Assembly: GCA_900545955.1 (NCBI GenBank)
Contig: URAU01000011.1
Coordinates: 35,502-99,501, forward strand
DNA from: an uncultured Porphyromonadaceae bacterium
Lineage (GTDB): Bacteria > Bacteroidota > Bacteroidia > Bacteroidales > Muribaculaceae
Direction of reading: 5' to 3'
Length of the DNA: 64,000 nucleotides
Shown: in pieces, positions 23,153-32,075 of the stretch
How positions within the stretch are numbered: the stretch's first letter is position 1
Layout of the letters: each line of letters opens with the position of its first letter
Position numbers and translations under genes: made by a program
Notes under the pieces: model-generated
Databases searched by the model: none
What the model saw: only the letters and a program-made list of their open reading frames with translations
Told to the model about the DNA's origin: nothing

Positions 23153-24835
23153 ATGGGTGAGATGTTGAGCTATGCCGTTTATTCGGGCCTACTGCTTCTT
23201 GGCGGCTATCTTATATATGTGTGGCTTCTGGCAGGCGAGAAATTGCCCGGACTGAACCGCTGCCTTCTGTGGACCATCTATGCCGTCTCTTTCGCGGCGT
23301 GGCCCCTGAAACATCTGCTTGAGGGAATCCTGTCGGCTTCCGCTCCGGTGGAAGCGACTATAGCAGTGGAACTTCCGATGCTTGTGGGAGTCGGGGCAGG
23401 GACGTCGAGCTCTGGGGTTGCGCTTCTTATCGTATGGATTTATTTCGGTGGAATGGTGGCGGTTGGCTTGTGGAGCGCATTTATAGCCCTGCGCATCCGG
23501 GCTATAATCCGGTCGGGGAGCCGTCGGGACTGTGGCGCATACACACTTGTGATTCTTCCCGGCCATGGAGTGGCCCCGTTCAGCTGGGGACGATATGTGG
23601 TGGTAAGCCGCGAGGATTTCGACTCGGCCGGCGAAATGATTGTGGCGCATGAGCTTCAGCATCTGCGCCGCCGCCATTGGATTGACCTTCTTGTGGCCCA
23701 GGCAGTCTGCATCGTCGAGTGGTTTAATCCGGCCGCGTGGCTCATACGCGACGAGCTTAAGGCCGTTCATGAATTTCAGGCCGACAGCGGCGTGATTGCC
23801 GGAGGGTCGGACCCTATAACATATCAGCGTCTATTAATAAAAAAGGCTGTGGGCACTCGTTTCCAGTCGCTTGCCAACAGCCTCAATCACAGTAACCTTA
23901 AAAAACGTATCACTATGATGTACAATCAAAAGCCAAAAGGAGCGCGGCGTCTTCGTCCGTTCGCTCTCGTGCCGGCGCTCGCTCTTGCGCTGGCGGTGAC
24001 CGCACTTCCCGCCGTAGCGGAAATGCTTTCTGAAATCCGGTCTACCGACCTTACGAGCCCCGAAATTACAGAAAAATCCGAACCTGTGCAAGCGGAATCC
24101 CCGATAGGCTATGTCATTGATTCGGAAGTTGCTTCGGAGGCCGTGGAGTCTGGTGAGGTCGAATCGGTGGAAGCTGCGGAAATCGTTGCCGAAGCGCCTG
24201 CCGACAAGCCGGTGATGAAATCAGTTGCCGACGTAAAGACTGTAAGTTCCAAGGACGGAAAGTCCGAATCGAAGTCCGTATCCGTTTCCGTAAGCACTTC
24301 CGGTGCCGATAAAGGCGCGATGCCCGAATATCCCGGCGGGTTGCAGGAAATGATGAATTTCCTGATGCAGAATGTGAAGTATCCGGATGCCGCCAAGGCC
24401 AAGGGGCTGGAAGGAAAGGTTGTGGTACGCTTCACCGTCGACGCCAAAGGGAAAGTGGTCAATCCCACGGTTATCAAGAGCGTAGACCCGATGCTTGATG
24501 CCGAGGCTCTCCGCGTGGTTGGCAAGATGCCGGCGTGGAAACCTGCCAGCGTCGATGGCAAGCCGGTTGACAGCCAGTTTGTTGTTCCCGTTTCCTTCAA
24601 GCTCTCCGGAGCCGACAAAAATGGGACGACAGCGGGAGGAAACACCTCTTCTACCACCGTATCGATTGTAAGAAGCGGCGCCGACTCAGATTCGAAGCCG
24701 GAAATCTACGTCAACGGCAAGAGGCATGAGGGAGAGACGATAACCGTAGCTTCGGGCAACTCGGTGACAACCAGTCTCCAGATTGACGGTTCTGAGAACC
24801 GCAACGGAAGGGTTGATGTGGAAATCCGCAACTGA
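23153..24835 (+). CDS. M56 metallopeptidase (BlaR1-like) fused to a TonB C-terminal domain
   Basis: A 560-residue membrane protein. N-terminal helices at about 5-28, 36-55 and 88-115 surround the M56 zinc-protease region with HELQH at 166-170 and a further Glu in WLIRDELKAVHEFQADSGVI. A helix at about 265-285 (FALVPALALALAVTALPAVA) leads to a long acidic periplasmic linker, and a TonB-like domain follows (about 390-480; PEYPGGLQEMMNFLMQNVKY, EGKVVVRFTVDAKGKVV, MPAWKPASVDGKPVDSQFVV). Such M56-TonB fusions are known in Bacteroidota. It should cleave or signal to BlaI. A TTG at 23144 could add three residues; the ATG is preferred. Confidence 0.88.
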   Translation: MGEMLSYAVYSGLLLLGGYLIYVWLLAGEKLPGLNRCLLWTIYAVSFAAWPLKHLLEGILSASAPVEATIAVELPMLVGVGAGTSSSGVALLIVWIYFGGMVAVGLWSAFIALRIRAIIRSGSRRDCGAYTLVILPGHGVAPFSWGRYVVVSREDFDSAGEMIVAHELQHLRRRHWIDLLVAQAVCIVEWFNPAAWLIRDELKAVHEFQADSGVIAGGSDPITYQRLLIKKAVGTRFQSLANSLNHSNLKKRITMMYNQKPKGARRLRPFALVPALALALAVTALPAVAEMLSEIRSTDLTSPEITEKSEPVQAESPIGYVIDSEVASEAVESGEVESVEAAEIVAEAPADKPVMKSVADVKTVSSKDGKSESKSVSVSVSTSGADKGAMPEYPGGLQEMMNFLMQNVKYPDAAKAKGLEGKVVVRFTVDAKGKVVNPTVIKSVDPMLDAEALRVVGKMPAWKPASVDGKPVDSQFVVPVSFKLSGADKNGTTAGGNTSSTTVSIVRSGADSDSKPEIYVNGKRHEGETITVASGNSVTTSLQIDGSENRNGRVDVEIRN

Positions 24836-24895
24836 ACCGGAGCAATGGCATTACAGAAGTCAGAGGACAATAAATATTAGACATAGAGACGTTGG

Positions 24896-24924
24896 CTCCG
24901 GGCGAAAACGCCCGGAGTCAATTT
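24896..24924 (+). terminator. Rho-independent terminator after the M56-TonB gene
   Basis: A perfect 9-bp stem CTCCGGGCG (24896-24904) with CGCCCGGAG (24909-24917), AAAA loop, then TCAATTTT. Confidence 0.8.
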
Positions 24925-24970
24925 TAATATCCGGCAATCGGAATTCCCGGGCCAACATTGGCGGCTCGGC

Positions 24971-25002
24971 TTTGGCGTATATCCAAAAAAAGCGTAAATT
25001 TG
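24971..25002 (+). promoter_or_regulatory. Promoter of pheS
   Basis: TTTG at 24971-24974, a 20-bp spacer and TAAATTTG at 24995-25002. The start is near 25009, about 33 nt before the ATG at 25042. Confidence 0.8.
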
Positions 25003-25041
25003 CATTCTGAATCCAACCAACAAAAGGAATTCCAACAGCAT

Positions 25042-26061
25042 ATGCTTGAGAAAATAAATGCACTGAAGGCCGAAATCGAGGCCGCTACCGCCAAGGATGC
25101 CGAAGCCGTCGAGGCGCTCCGCATCAAATATCTTAGCAAGAAGGGGGCGCTGAACGCCCTTATGGCCGACTTCCGCACTGTTCCGGCCGACCAGAAGAAG
25201 GAAATCGGTATGGCCATCAACGATCTCAAGACGTTCGCCACCGAAAAAATCAACGCTTTGAAGGCTGTCACCGAGCTTGTCGACGACGGCGCCGACGAAA
25301 TCGACCTTACGCGCACAGCTACCCCCGTGGCGCTTGGCACGCGCCATCCGCTATCGGTGGTACGCGATGAGATTACCTCCATTTTCCGCCGCATCGGATT
25401 CGTGGTGGAGCACGGGCCCGAAATCGAAGACGACTGGCATGTATTCTCCTCGCTCAACTTCGCTGCCGACCATCCCGCACGCGACATGCAGGATACCTTC
25501 TTCATCCAGCGTAACCCCGACGTACTGCTGCGCACCCATACCTCGTCAGTTCAGACACGCGCCATGGAGCACGCTAAGCCACCTATCCGCATTCTCTGCC
25601 CGGGCCGCGTATACCGCAACGAGGCAATCTCGGCACGCGCCCACTGCTTCTTCCACCAGGTCGAGGGGCTGTATGTCGACAAGAACGTATCGTTCGCCGA
25701 CCTGAAGCAGACGCTGCTTTATTTCGCCCGCGAGATGTTCGGAGCAGATACGCAGATCCGTCTTCGTCCGAGCTACTTTCCCTTCACTGAACCTTCGGCC
25801 GAGATGGACATCTCATGCACCATCTGCGGCGGCAAGGGCTGCGCTCTCTGTAAAGGCACCGGATGGGTGGAGATTCTCGGTTGCGGCATGGTGGACCCCA
25901 ACGTGCTCGATGCCTGCGGTATCGATTCGAAAGAATATACGGGCTTCGCCCTCGGCATGGGTGTGGAGCGTATCGCCAATCTTAAATATCGTGTGAACGA
26001 CCTTCGCCTCTTCTCGGAGAACGATGTCCGCTTCCTCGATGAGTTTACCCACGCCCACTGA
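25042..26061 (+). CDS. pheS: Phenylalanine-tRNA ligase alpha subunit
   Basis: A 339-residue class II aminoacyl-tRNA synthetase subunit that charges tRNA-Phe together with PheT (not in this window). The N-terminal coiled coil (MLEKINALKAEIEAATAKDA) binds tRNA. The core shows motif 1 (HPLSVVRDEITSIFRRIGFV), motif 2 (RVYRNEAISARAHCFFHQVE) and motif 3 (ALGMGVERIANLKY), plus the family stretch RLRPSYFPFTEPSAEMDISC. The promoter at 24971-25002 rules out the in-frame extension to 24958. nth follows 11 bp after the stop and is probably in the same operon. Confidence 0.97.
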   Translation: MLEKINALKAEIEAATAKDAEAVEALRIKYLSKKGALNALMADFRTVPADQKKEIGMAINDLKTFATEKINALKAVTELVDDGADEIDLTRTATPVALGTRHPLSVVRDEITSIFRRIGFVVEHGPEIEDDWHVFSSLNFAADHPARDMQDTFFIQRNPDVLLRTHTSSVQTRAMEHAKPPIRILCPGRVYRNEAISARAHCFFHQVEGLYVDKNVSFADLKQTLLYFAREMFGADTQIRLRPSYFPFTEPSAEMDISCTICGGKGCALCKGTGWVEILGCGMVDPNVLDACGIDSKEYTGFALGMGVERIANLKYRVNDLRLFSENDVRFLDEFTHAH

Positions 26062-26072
26062 TTCCCGCCGCG

Positions 26073-26717
26073 ATGACTCTCAAGGAGCGCTACCGGCGCA
26101 CTCTCCAGCTGCTTTCCGAGGCCATCCCGGAGCCGAAGACTGAACTTAGCTACGACACGCCTTTTCATCTGCTGCTGGCCGTGATTCTCTCGGCACAGTG
26201 CACCGACAAGCGCGTCAACATGGTTACGCCCGCGCTTTTTGAGGCTTTCCCCGACGCGGCAACTCTTGCTGCCTCCAATCCGGAGACCGTGTATGAGTAC
26301 ATCCGTTCGGTTTCGTATCCCAACAACAAGACGCGCTCGCTGCTGGGGGCAGCCCGCACCATCGTGGAGGAGTTCGGTGGAGAGATTCCCGATAACATCG
26401 ACGACCTGATGCGCATTCCCGGCGTGGGACGCAAGACGGCCAACGTGATGCTTGCTGTGGTCTGGAACCGCGCCGCTATGGCCGTGGATACCCACGTCTT
26501 CCGTGTGTCGGAGCGTATCGGCCTTACAACGGGGTCCAGAACCCCGCTTGAAACGGAACGTGCGCTCGTGGCCAACATCCCCGAGGAGCAGATACCCATG
26601 GCACACCACTGGCTGATACTCCACGGACGCTATACCTGCAAGGCCCGCAAACCCGACTGCCTCAACTGCACACTCACCGAGGTGTGCCGCTATTATCAGA
26701 AAGGTGCGTCATGTTGA
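26073..26717 (+). CDS. nth: Endonuclease III
   Basis: A 214-residue DNA glycosylase/AP lyase that removes oxidised pyrimidines. The helix-hairpin-helix motif is IPGVGRKTANVML with catalytic Lys121; the catalytic Asp139 lies in VDTHVFRVSERIGL. The C-terminal [4Fe-4S] loop is intact with the spacing C-x6-C-x2-C-x5-C (CKARKPDCLNCTLTEVC). Length is normal. It lies between pheS and the TRIC-like gene with gaps of 11 and 14 bp, so the three look like one transcription unit. Confidence 0.97.
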   Translation: MTLKERYRRTLQLLSEAIPEPKTELSYDTPFHLLLAVILSAQCTDKRVNMVTPALFEAFPDAATLAASNPETVYEYIRSVSYPNNKTRSLLGAARTIVEEFGGEIPDNIDDLMRIPGVGRKTANVMLAVVWNRAAMAVDTHVFRVSERIGLTTGSRTPLETERALVANIPEEQIPMAHHWLILHGRYTCKARKPDCLNCTLTEVCRYYQKGASC

Positions 26718-26731
26718 TGCCCCAATAGATT

Positions 26732-27418
26732 ATGGAGTCTACTTTCCTGTTTATCATCGAGGTGATCGGAACATTCGCCTTCGCCATCAGCGGCATCCGT
26801 CTGGCGGCCTACAGGCGTTTCGACTGGTTCGGCGCCTACACCGTCGGCCTGGTTACGGCCATCGGCGGCGGTACGCTGCGCGATGTGCTGCTCGACATCG
26901 ACGTGTTCTGGATGCAACAGTGGAGCTATCTGGCCGTCACCGGGATTGCTCTTGCCATCGTAATCATATTCCGCAAAATGCTCGTGAGCAGCAACAGGAT
27001 GCTCTTCGTGTTCGATACGCTCGGTCTGGCGCTCTTCGTGGTAATCGGGATTCAGAAGTCGCTCGCCGTGGGCTATCCGATGTGGGTGGCCATTGTGATG
27101 GGCGTGATAACCGGCTCGTTCGGAGGTGTGCTCCGCGATATACTCATCAATCAGGAGCCGCTGTTTTTCCGCAAAGATATATATGCTACCGCCTGCGTGG
27201 CCGGCGGATTCGTCTACTGGCTCGTGATGGCTCTGGGCGCGGCCGAGATGATGCAGCAGCTCGCATGTGCCCTGGTGGTGGTAGCTCTGCGAATGGGAGC
27301 CCTCCACTGGAACTGGCAGCTCCCCGTGCTCTCCTACGATGCCGAAACCAGAAAAGAAACCGAAGGCGGCACACTGCCACCGGAAACCTCCGACCGAAAC
27401 CATGAAGATAACCCCTGA
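26732..27418 (+). CDS. TRIC/YicG-family (UPF0126) membrane protein
   Basis: A 228-residue integral membrane protein with about seven hydrophobic segments arranged as two similar halves. Each half has the glycine-rich motif of the trimeric intracellular cation channel family: VTAIGGGTLRDVLL (about 41-54) and ITGSFGGVLRDILI (about 130-143). Bacterial members form K+-permeable channels. The C-terminal tail after residue 205 is soluble and charged. Its last codons overlap the start of the GtrA gene by 17 bp, so translation is probably coupled. Confidence 0.9.
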   Translation: MESTFLFIIEVIGTFAFAISGIRLAAYRRFDWFGAYTVGLVTAIGGGTLRDVLLDIDVFWMQQWSYLAVTGIALAIVIIFRKMLVSSNRMLFVFDTLGLALFVVIGIQKSLAVGYPMWVAIVMGVITGSFGGVLRDILINQEPLFFRKDIYATACVAGGFVYWLVMALGAAEMMQQLACALVVVALRMGALHWNWQLPVLSYDAETRKETEGGTLPPETSDRNHEDNP

Positions 27419-27866
27419 AATATCGCGTGAACAGCAGATACAGTTTCTCAAGTTCATTATTGTGGGCGGAATCAACACCATGGTTACGCTTGTAACCATT
27501 TTTGTGTGCAAGTCGCTCCTCGGCGTAAACCCTTATCTCTCGAACGCCATAGGCTACGTGGCCGGAGTGGCCAACTCTTTCCTGTGGAACCGCTCGTGGG
27601 TTTTTCGTTCCCACGGAGGCTTCTATCGCGAGATGGCCAAATTCTTCATCGGTTTCGGAATATGCTACGCCCTGCAGTTCGCCTGCATCTGGACGCTTAC
27701 AAACTTTACTCCGCTGGCCACCCTCGAATGGAATATCAAGGGATTCACACTTTCCGGCTACGGAGTGGCCACGCTCATATCCATGTGTGTCTACACGCTC
27801 TGCAACTTCGTCTACAACCGCCACGTAGCCTTCCGTCGCATCGGCCGCCGACGTGTGGGAGCATAG
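27402..27866 (+). CDS. GtrA-like membrane protein
   Basis: A 154-residue protein with four transmembrane segments; it begins MKITPEISREQQIQFLKFII and continues VGGINTMVTLVTIFV. The pattern FxxVGGxNT...NSFLWNRSWVFR and the C-terminal NFVYNRHVAF is the GtrA signature, a family thought to move lipid-linked sugars or to assist cell-surface glycosylation. The ATG at 27402 overlaps the TRIC gene end. The substrate is unknown. The longer in-frame opening to 27339 lies inside the upstream gene and is rejected. Confidence 0.9.
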   Translation: MKITPEISREQQIQFLKFIIVGGINTMVTLVTIFVCKSLLGVNPYLSNAIGYVAGVANSFLWNRSWVFRSHGGFYREMAKFFIGFGICYALQFACIWTLTNFTPLATLEWNIKGFTLSGYGVATLISMCVYTLCNFVYNRHVAFRRIGRRRVGA

Positions 27867-28015
27867 ACCCCCAGCCACGTAGTTGCGCGGGCGAACGTGT
27901 TGTGTATCCCTACAATGTGGACGAAGTCAGTAGCTGAAAAGTCGCGACAAGTTGCCAGCAAGTATATCCTCGTATAAATTTTAGGGGCGATAGCTGGGAT
28001 TTCCCGAAAAATTAT

Positions 28016-28023
28016 TAATTTTG
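28016..28023 (+). promoter_or_regulatory. Promoter -7 box of the coiled-coil/zapA operon
   Basis: TAATTTTG, about 71 bp before the ATG at 28095. No clean TTTG partner is seen. Confidence 0.5.
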
Positions 28024-28094
28024 TAGAAATTTGGACAAGCAGTGCGCCGCCGTATCCGTAGGGCCGACGCATCAACCCCTATTCAACCCTCTCT

Positions 28095-28388
28095 ATGGCC
28101 AGCGAATTCCAGCAGGTAATCGACCGCGTTTCTGCCAAAATGCAGATTCTGCTCGACCGCTATGCCATCGTGAACCGACGTAGGGAGGAGGCGCTCGCCA
28201 GAATAGCCGACCTCGAGCGTGAGGTGGCTGCTCTGACCGAGCAAAACCGCCGACTTCAGGCCGAGGTGGAGTTTTTGAAAGTAGCTACCACCATTTCGCC
28301 CGACAGGGCCGATGTTGAAGCCACAAGGGCTACGCTTTCCAGATTGGTGCGGGAAATCGACAAGTGCATCACCGAGCTGAACGATTGA
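28095..28388 (+). CDS. Small coiled-coil protein upstream of zapA
   Basis: A 97-residue soluble protein, largely one heptad-repeat coiled coil (about 30-65; RREEALARIADLEREVAALT, EQNRRLQAEVEFLK). No named family is certain. Its position directly before zapA, 94 bp upstream, with RNase Y further on, is a conserved neighbourhood in Bacteroidota, so a role in division-ring organisation (ZapB-like) is a reasonable guess from context only. Confidence 0.75.
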   Translation: MASEFQQVIDRVSAKMQILLDRYAIVNRRREEALARIADLEREVAALTEQNRRLQAEVEFLKVATTISPDRADVEATRATLSRLVREIDKCITELND

Positions 28389-28482
28389 TTTCATCCGGAC
28401 ATTTTCCCAATTTCACCCCTTGGGGCCGGCCTGGCGCCGCGCGGGTGTAAGAAAGAATTTTCCGACGATTGGTGACATCACT

Positions 28483-28794
28483 ATGAATGATAAACTGAAC
28501 ATAACGATACGCATCGCGAATCAAGCCCCGATTCCGCTGTCGATCAACAGAGACGACGAAGAGGTGATTCGCACGGCAGAGTTCAACGTGAACAAGCTCT
28601 GGAACGCCTGGAGCGCCAAATTCAAGAATAAATCCTCTATGGAGGTGCTTGCTATGGTCGCTTTTCGTTTTGCCGAACTTTTTTTCACGCAGAACGCCTT
28701 GGCAAAGAATGCCGAAGAAGCCCTTGCGGCCTTCGAGGAGACGCTCGACAAAATTCTTGTAGGGCTTCCTGATGCCGACGAGCCAGGAGCCTGA
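28483..28794 (+). CDS. zapA: Cell division protein ZapA
   Basis: A 103-residue protein with the ZapA fold: N-terminal beta-hairpin (LNITIRIANQAPIPLSINRD), the EEVIRTAEFNVNKLWNAWSA helix and a long C-terminal dimerisation helix (AFRFAELFFTQNALAKNAEE). It bundles FtsZ filaments at the division site. The ATG at 28483 follows a 94-bp gap and gives the family's N-terminus; the frame opens upstream to 28420 but without homologous sequence. The next unit is a probable 6S RNA, as in proteobacterial zapA-ssrS loci. Confidence 0.85.
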   Translation: MNDKLNITIRIANQAPIPLSINRDDEEVIRTAEFNVNKLWNAWSAKFKNKSSMEVLAMVAFRFAELFFTQNALAKNAEEALAAFEETLDKILVGLPDADEPGA

Positions 28795-28802
28795 AGAGCG
28801 CT

Positions 28803-29000
28803 TTTGCCTGCGTGCGTAACCGTTGTATTTTAATATGATTCGCCGAATGGGAGCAGAGGCTCCGTCGGTCGCCTGATTTTCTGCGCTGAGATTCCGTTCC
28901 GGCTTCCGCCGACCGGGCCGTGTAGCTTTCGCCCTGCTATGGGTGGAAAAGCGTGGCTCGCGGTTGAGATGTCCTGAACGAGTCCCGGGGCTTTTTTTTT
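28803..29000 (+). ncRNA. ssrS: Probable 6S RNA with its promoter and terminator
   Basis: The zapA-rny gap holds an uncoded GC-rich transcript-like unit. TTTG (28803-28806), 19 bp and TATTTTAA (28826-28833) can act as a promoter with a start near 28840. The RNA would be about 160 nt and end in a U-run (28992-29000). 5' GCC and TGGGA (about 28842-28852) can pair with TCCCG and GGC near 28983-28991 as a closing stem. CGGTCG (28866-28871) pairs with CGACCG (28910-28915). Location next to zapA is where 6S RNA is found in many bacteria. 6S RNA binds RNA polymerase. The identity rests on context and gross folding, not on an alignment. Confidence 0.5.
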
Positions 29001-29077
29001 ATTGCCTTTCCCCGACCGTGGTGCCGGTCGCGGATATCAGAGTTTGAAAACAACTAAAAAACAATGAAATAGTAATC

Positions 29078-30619
29078 ATGGATATAATCATTTATCTTGC
29101 AATAGCCGTTGTGGCCCTCGCCGTTGGCGCGCTGGCCACAGTGGGAGTGCAGAAGGCCATGGCGCGCAGTCGTGCCAAGGCTATAATCGACGAAGCTAAC
29201 CGCGAGGCCGAGGTGATCCGTCAGAAGGAGCTCCTCAAAGGCCGTGAGGAAGGCATAAAAATCAAGGACGAGGCTGAGCGCCAGGCCAACCAGCGCCTGC
29301 AGAAAATCCAGTCGACCGAGTCGAAGATGAAGCAGCGCGAGATTCAGCTTAATCAGCAGCAGAGCGAGAACCAGCGTCAGCGCAACGAGCTCGACGCCGT
29401 TCGTCAGCGTCTCAATGCCGAGGAGGCCGTAATCGAGAACCGCAAGGAGGAGCTCGACCGCCTGAAGCGAGTGGCACAGGATACTCTGGAGCACATCTCC
29501 GGTCTATCGTCGGAGGAAGCCAAGGAGAAACTCGTGGAGTCGCTCAAGGACGAGGCCAAATCGGCTGCCGCCCAGTATGTGAACGAAATAATGGACGAAG
29601 CCAAGATGACGGCCAACAAGGAGGCCAAGCGTATCGTGGTTCAGACAATCCAGCGCGTTGCCACCGAGGCCGCAATCGAGAATTCCGTGACGGTGTTCCA
29701 CATCGACAGCGACGAAATCAAGGGCCGCATCATCGGCCGCGAGGGCCGCAACATCCGCGCCCTTGAGGCCGCTACCGGCATTGAAATCATTGTCGACGAC
29801 ACCCCCGAGGCCATCGTGCTCTCCGGCTTCGACCCGGTGCGCCGCGAAATCGCCCGCCTGGCGCTCCATCAGCTCGTGGCCGACGGACGTATCCATCCCG
29901 CACGCATCGAGGAGGTTGTGAATAAAGTGCGCAAGCAGATTGAGGAAGAAATCGTAGAGACCGGCAAACGTACTGCCATCGACCTCGGCATCCACGGGCT
30001 GCATCCAGACCTTATCCGCATGATAGGCAAGATGAAATACCGTTCGAGCTATGGCCAGAATCTTCTTCAGCATGCCCGCGAGACCGCCAATCTCTGCGCC
30101 ATTATGGCCTCGGAACTTGGCCTGAACCCCAAGAAAGCCCGTCGCGCCGGCCTGCTGCACGACATAGGGAAGGTGCCCGACGAAGAGCCCGAACTGCCAC
30201 ACGCTATTCTCGGCATGAAGATTGCCGAGCGCTGCAAGGAGAAACCCGAAATCTGCAACGCCATCGGCGCCCACCACGACGAAATCGAGCAGACCACACT
30301 GCTCGCCCCCATCGTGCAGGTGTGCGACGCCATCTCCGGTGCACGTCCCGGCGCCCGCCGCGAGATTGTCGAGGCCTATATCAAACGCCTCAACGACCTC
30401 GAGCAGCTGGCCCTGAGCTATCCCGGTGTAATCAAGACATACGCCATCCAGGCCGGCCGCGAACTGCGCGTGATTGTCGGTGCCGACAAGATCGACGACG
30501 CCGAGACCGAAAGCCTCTCTACTGAAATCGCAAAACGCATCCAGGACGAGATGACATATCCCGGACAGGTGAAAATCACCGTAATCCGCGAGACCCGTGC
30601 CGTAAGCTTCGCCAAATAA
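29078..30619 (+). CDS. rny: Ribonuclease Y
   Basis: A 513-residue membrane-anchored endoribonuclease that starts mRNA decay. Order: N-terminal transmembrane helix (about 3-22, [20 protein letters not shown]), long coiled coil (about 30-190, rich in Glu/Arg/Lys/Gln), KH domain ([20 protein letters not shown]) and HD domain with the metal-binding [20 protein letters not shown] and AHHDEIE. The C-terminus ([19 protein letters not shown]) is the family end. Length is standard. ricT follows 28 bp after the stop. Confidence 0.97.
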   Translation: MDIIIYLAIAVVALAVGALATVGVQKAMARSRAKAIIDEANREAEVIRQKELLKGREEGIKIKDEAERQANQRLQKIQSTESKMKQREIQLNQQQSENQRQRNELDAVRQRLNAEEAVIENRKEELDRLKRVAQDTLEHISGLSSEEAKEKLVESLKDEAKSAAAQYVNEIMDEAKMTANKEAKRIVVQTIQRVATEAAIENSVTVFHIDSDEIKGRIIGREGRNIRALEAATGIEIIVDDTPEAIVLSGFDPVRREIARLALHQLVADGRIHPARIEEVVNKVRKQIEEEIVETGKRTAIDLGIHGLHPDLIRMIGKMKYRSSYGQNLLQHARETANLCAIMASELGLNPKKARRAGLLHDIGKVPDEEPELPHAILGMKIAERCKEKPEICNAIGAHHDEIEQTTLLAPIVQVCDAISGARPGARREIVEAYIKRLNDLEQLALSYPGVIKTYAIQAGRELRVIVGADKIDDAETESLSTEIAKRIQDEMTYPGQVKITVIRETRAVSFAK

Positions 30620-30647
30620 CTCTGTCCATAATCCTTTTGTAAAAATT

Positions 30648-32075
30648 ATGGAAGAGAAGGTTAACATACAGCCCGACGAAGGCTGCGGCGGTTGCTCAGG
30701 CTGCGGCAGTGGCGGAGGTTGCTCCAAGGCCGGCGGCTGCGGCTCTTGCGGAGGGTGCGACATCCGCTCGAAGCTCCATAGCTTCAACTATTTCGAGGAT
30801 ATTCCCGGCGGCTATGCCGACGACGATATGGTAGAGGTGCAGTTCAAGAACACCCGCAAGGGCTTTTACGTGAACAGTACCGGCCTGCCCCTCGAAATCG
30901 GCGATATGGTGGCTGTGGAGGCGGCTCCCGGCCACGATATAGGCCGCGTATCGCTCACGGGCGCTCTCGTGCGCCTGCAGATGCGCAAGGCCGGCATAAA
31001 GCCCGACGCCGAAAAGAAGCGCGTGTTCCGCAAGGCCAAGGCCTCTGATCTGGAGCGCTTCGAGAAGGCCAAGGCGCTGGAGAACGACACAATGATACGC
31101 GCCCGCAAAATCGCCTCATCGCTTCAGCTCAACATGAAAATCGGCGATGTGGAGTATCAGGGCGACGGCAACAAGGCCATATTCTATTATATAGCCGACG
31201 AGCGCGTGGATTTCCGACAGCTTATCAAGGTGCTTGCCGAGACATTCAAGGTGCGTATCGAGATGAAGCAGATCGGCGCGCGGCAGGAGGCAGGACGCAT
31301 AGGCGGTATCGGCCCGTGCGGACGTCCGCTCTGCTGCACTACCTGGATGTCGAATTTCGTGAGCGTATCCACCGGAGCCGCACGCTATCAGGATATTTCC
31401 CTGAATCCCCAGAAACTGGCAGGGCAGTGCGCCAAGCTGAAATGCTGTCTCAATTTCGAGGTCGACTCCTATGTGGAAGCGGCCAAAAAGCTTCCGCCGA
31501 AGGATGTGCGCCTTGAGACGGCCGACAATACGTACTACTATTTCAAGGCCGACATATTCAAGGGGGAAATAACCTATTCCACCGACAAGCATGTGCCTGC
31601 CAATCTTGTGACCCTTACGGCCGCCGAGGCGTGGGATATGATTGCCCGGAACAAGGCCGGCGAAAAGCCGCTTACGCTCAAGGAGGAAAACGAGAAGGAC
31701 AAGAAACCCTCGGAATACTCCGACATTCTGGGACAGGACTCCCTCACCCGTTTCGACAAGAAAAAGAAGAAGAACCGCTCCGGCTCCCAGCGTCGCAAGG
31801 ACGGCAAGGACCCGAAGGAATCTAATTCTAAAGACCCTAAAAACGCTAAAGACTCTAAGGCCTCTAAGGACCCTAAAGACCTTAAGGATTCTAAAGAACC
31901 CAAGGCGCCAAAAGCTCCAAAGCCTCAGCAACCCCAGCGCGAAGGTGGCGAGAAGCGCGAACAGCGTCAGGGACGCCGCGGGCGCGACGGCCGCCGCCCC
32001 GACCGTCAGGCCAACAAGCCCCAGGGAAGCAATATCCAGGGCGACAACCAGCAGCCCAATAACCCTCAGAAATGA
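30648..32075 (+). CDS. ricT: PSP1-domain protein, RicT-like, with Cys-rich N-terminus and repetitive basic tail
   Basis: A 475-residue protein. Residues about 12-39 hold eight Cys in Gly-rich context (EGCGGCSGCGSGGGCSKAGG...). The PSP1 core follows (VEVQFKNTRKGFYVNSTGLP; GARQEAGRIGGIGPCGRPLC; CAKLKCCLNFEV), with conserved Cys that in Bacillus RicT help bind a [4Fe-4S] cluster with RicA and RicF and adjust RNase Y activity. Adjacency to rny fits that. The last about 110 residues (from about 385) are low complexity, with repeated KDPK, KDSK and KAPK units then RGRDGRRPDR, probably disordered and RNA-binding. The stop overlaps the gldH start (ATGA). Confidence 0.88.
   Translation: MEEKVNIQPDEGCGGCSGCGSGGGCSKAGGCGSCGGCDIRSKLHSFNYFEDIPGGYADDDMVEVQFKNTRKGFYVNSTGLPLEIGDMVAVEAAPGHDIGRVSLTGALVRLQMRKAGIKPDAEKKRVFRKAKASDLERFEKAKALENDTMIRARKIASSLQLNMKIGDVEYQGDGNKAIFYYIADERVDFRQLIKVLAETFKVRIEMKQIGARQEAGRIGGIGPCGRPLCCTTWMSNFVSVSTGAARYQDISLNPQKLAGQCAKLKCCLNFEVDSYVEAAKKLPPKDVRLETADNTYYYFKADIFKGEITYSTDKHVPANLVTLTAAEAWDMIARNKAGEKPLTLKEENEKDKKPSEYSDILGQDSLTRFDKKKKKNRSGSQRRKDGKDPKESNSKDPKNAKDSKASKDPKDLKDSKEPKAPKAPKPQQPQREGGEKREQRQGRRGRDGRRPDRQANKPQGSNIQGDNQQPNNPQK
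31803..31925 (+). repeat. Imperfect 9-bp tandem repeats in the ricT tail
   Basis: Successive 9-bp units of the type AAGGACCCT/AAAGACTCT encode K-D-P, K-D-S, K-A-S and similar tripeptides. The array is about 13 units long with point variation, so it may vary in length between strains. Confidence 0.75.

Noticed and set aside
24783..25010. A frame across the pheS upstream region
   Set aside because: It spans the M56-TonB terminator and the pheS promoter.
29504..30787. A 427-codon frame antisense to rny
   Set aside because: Runs through the KH and HD domains of rny on the other strand and into ricT; no independent support.
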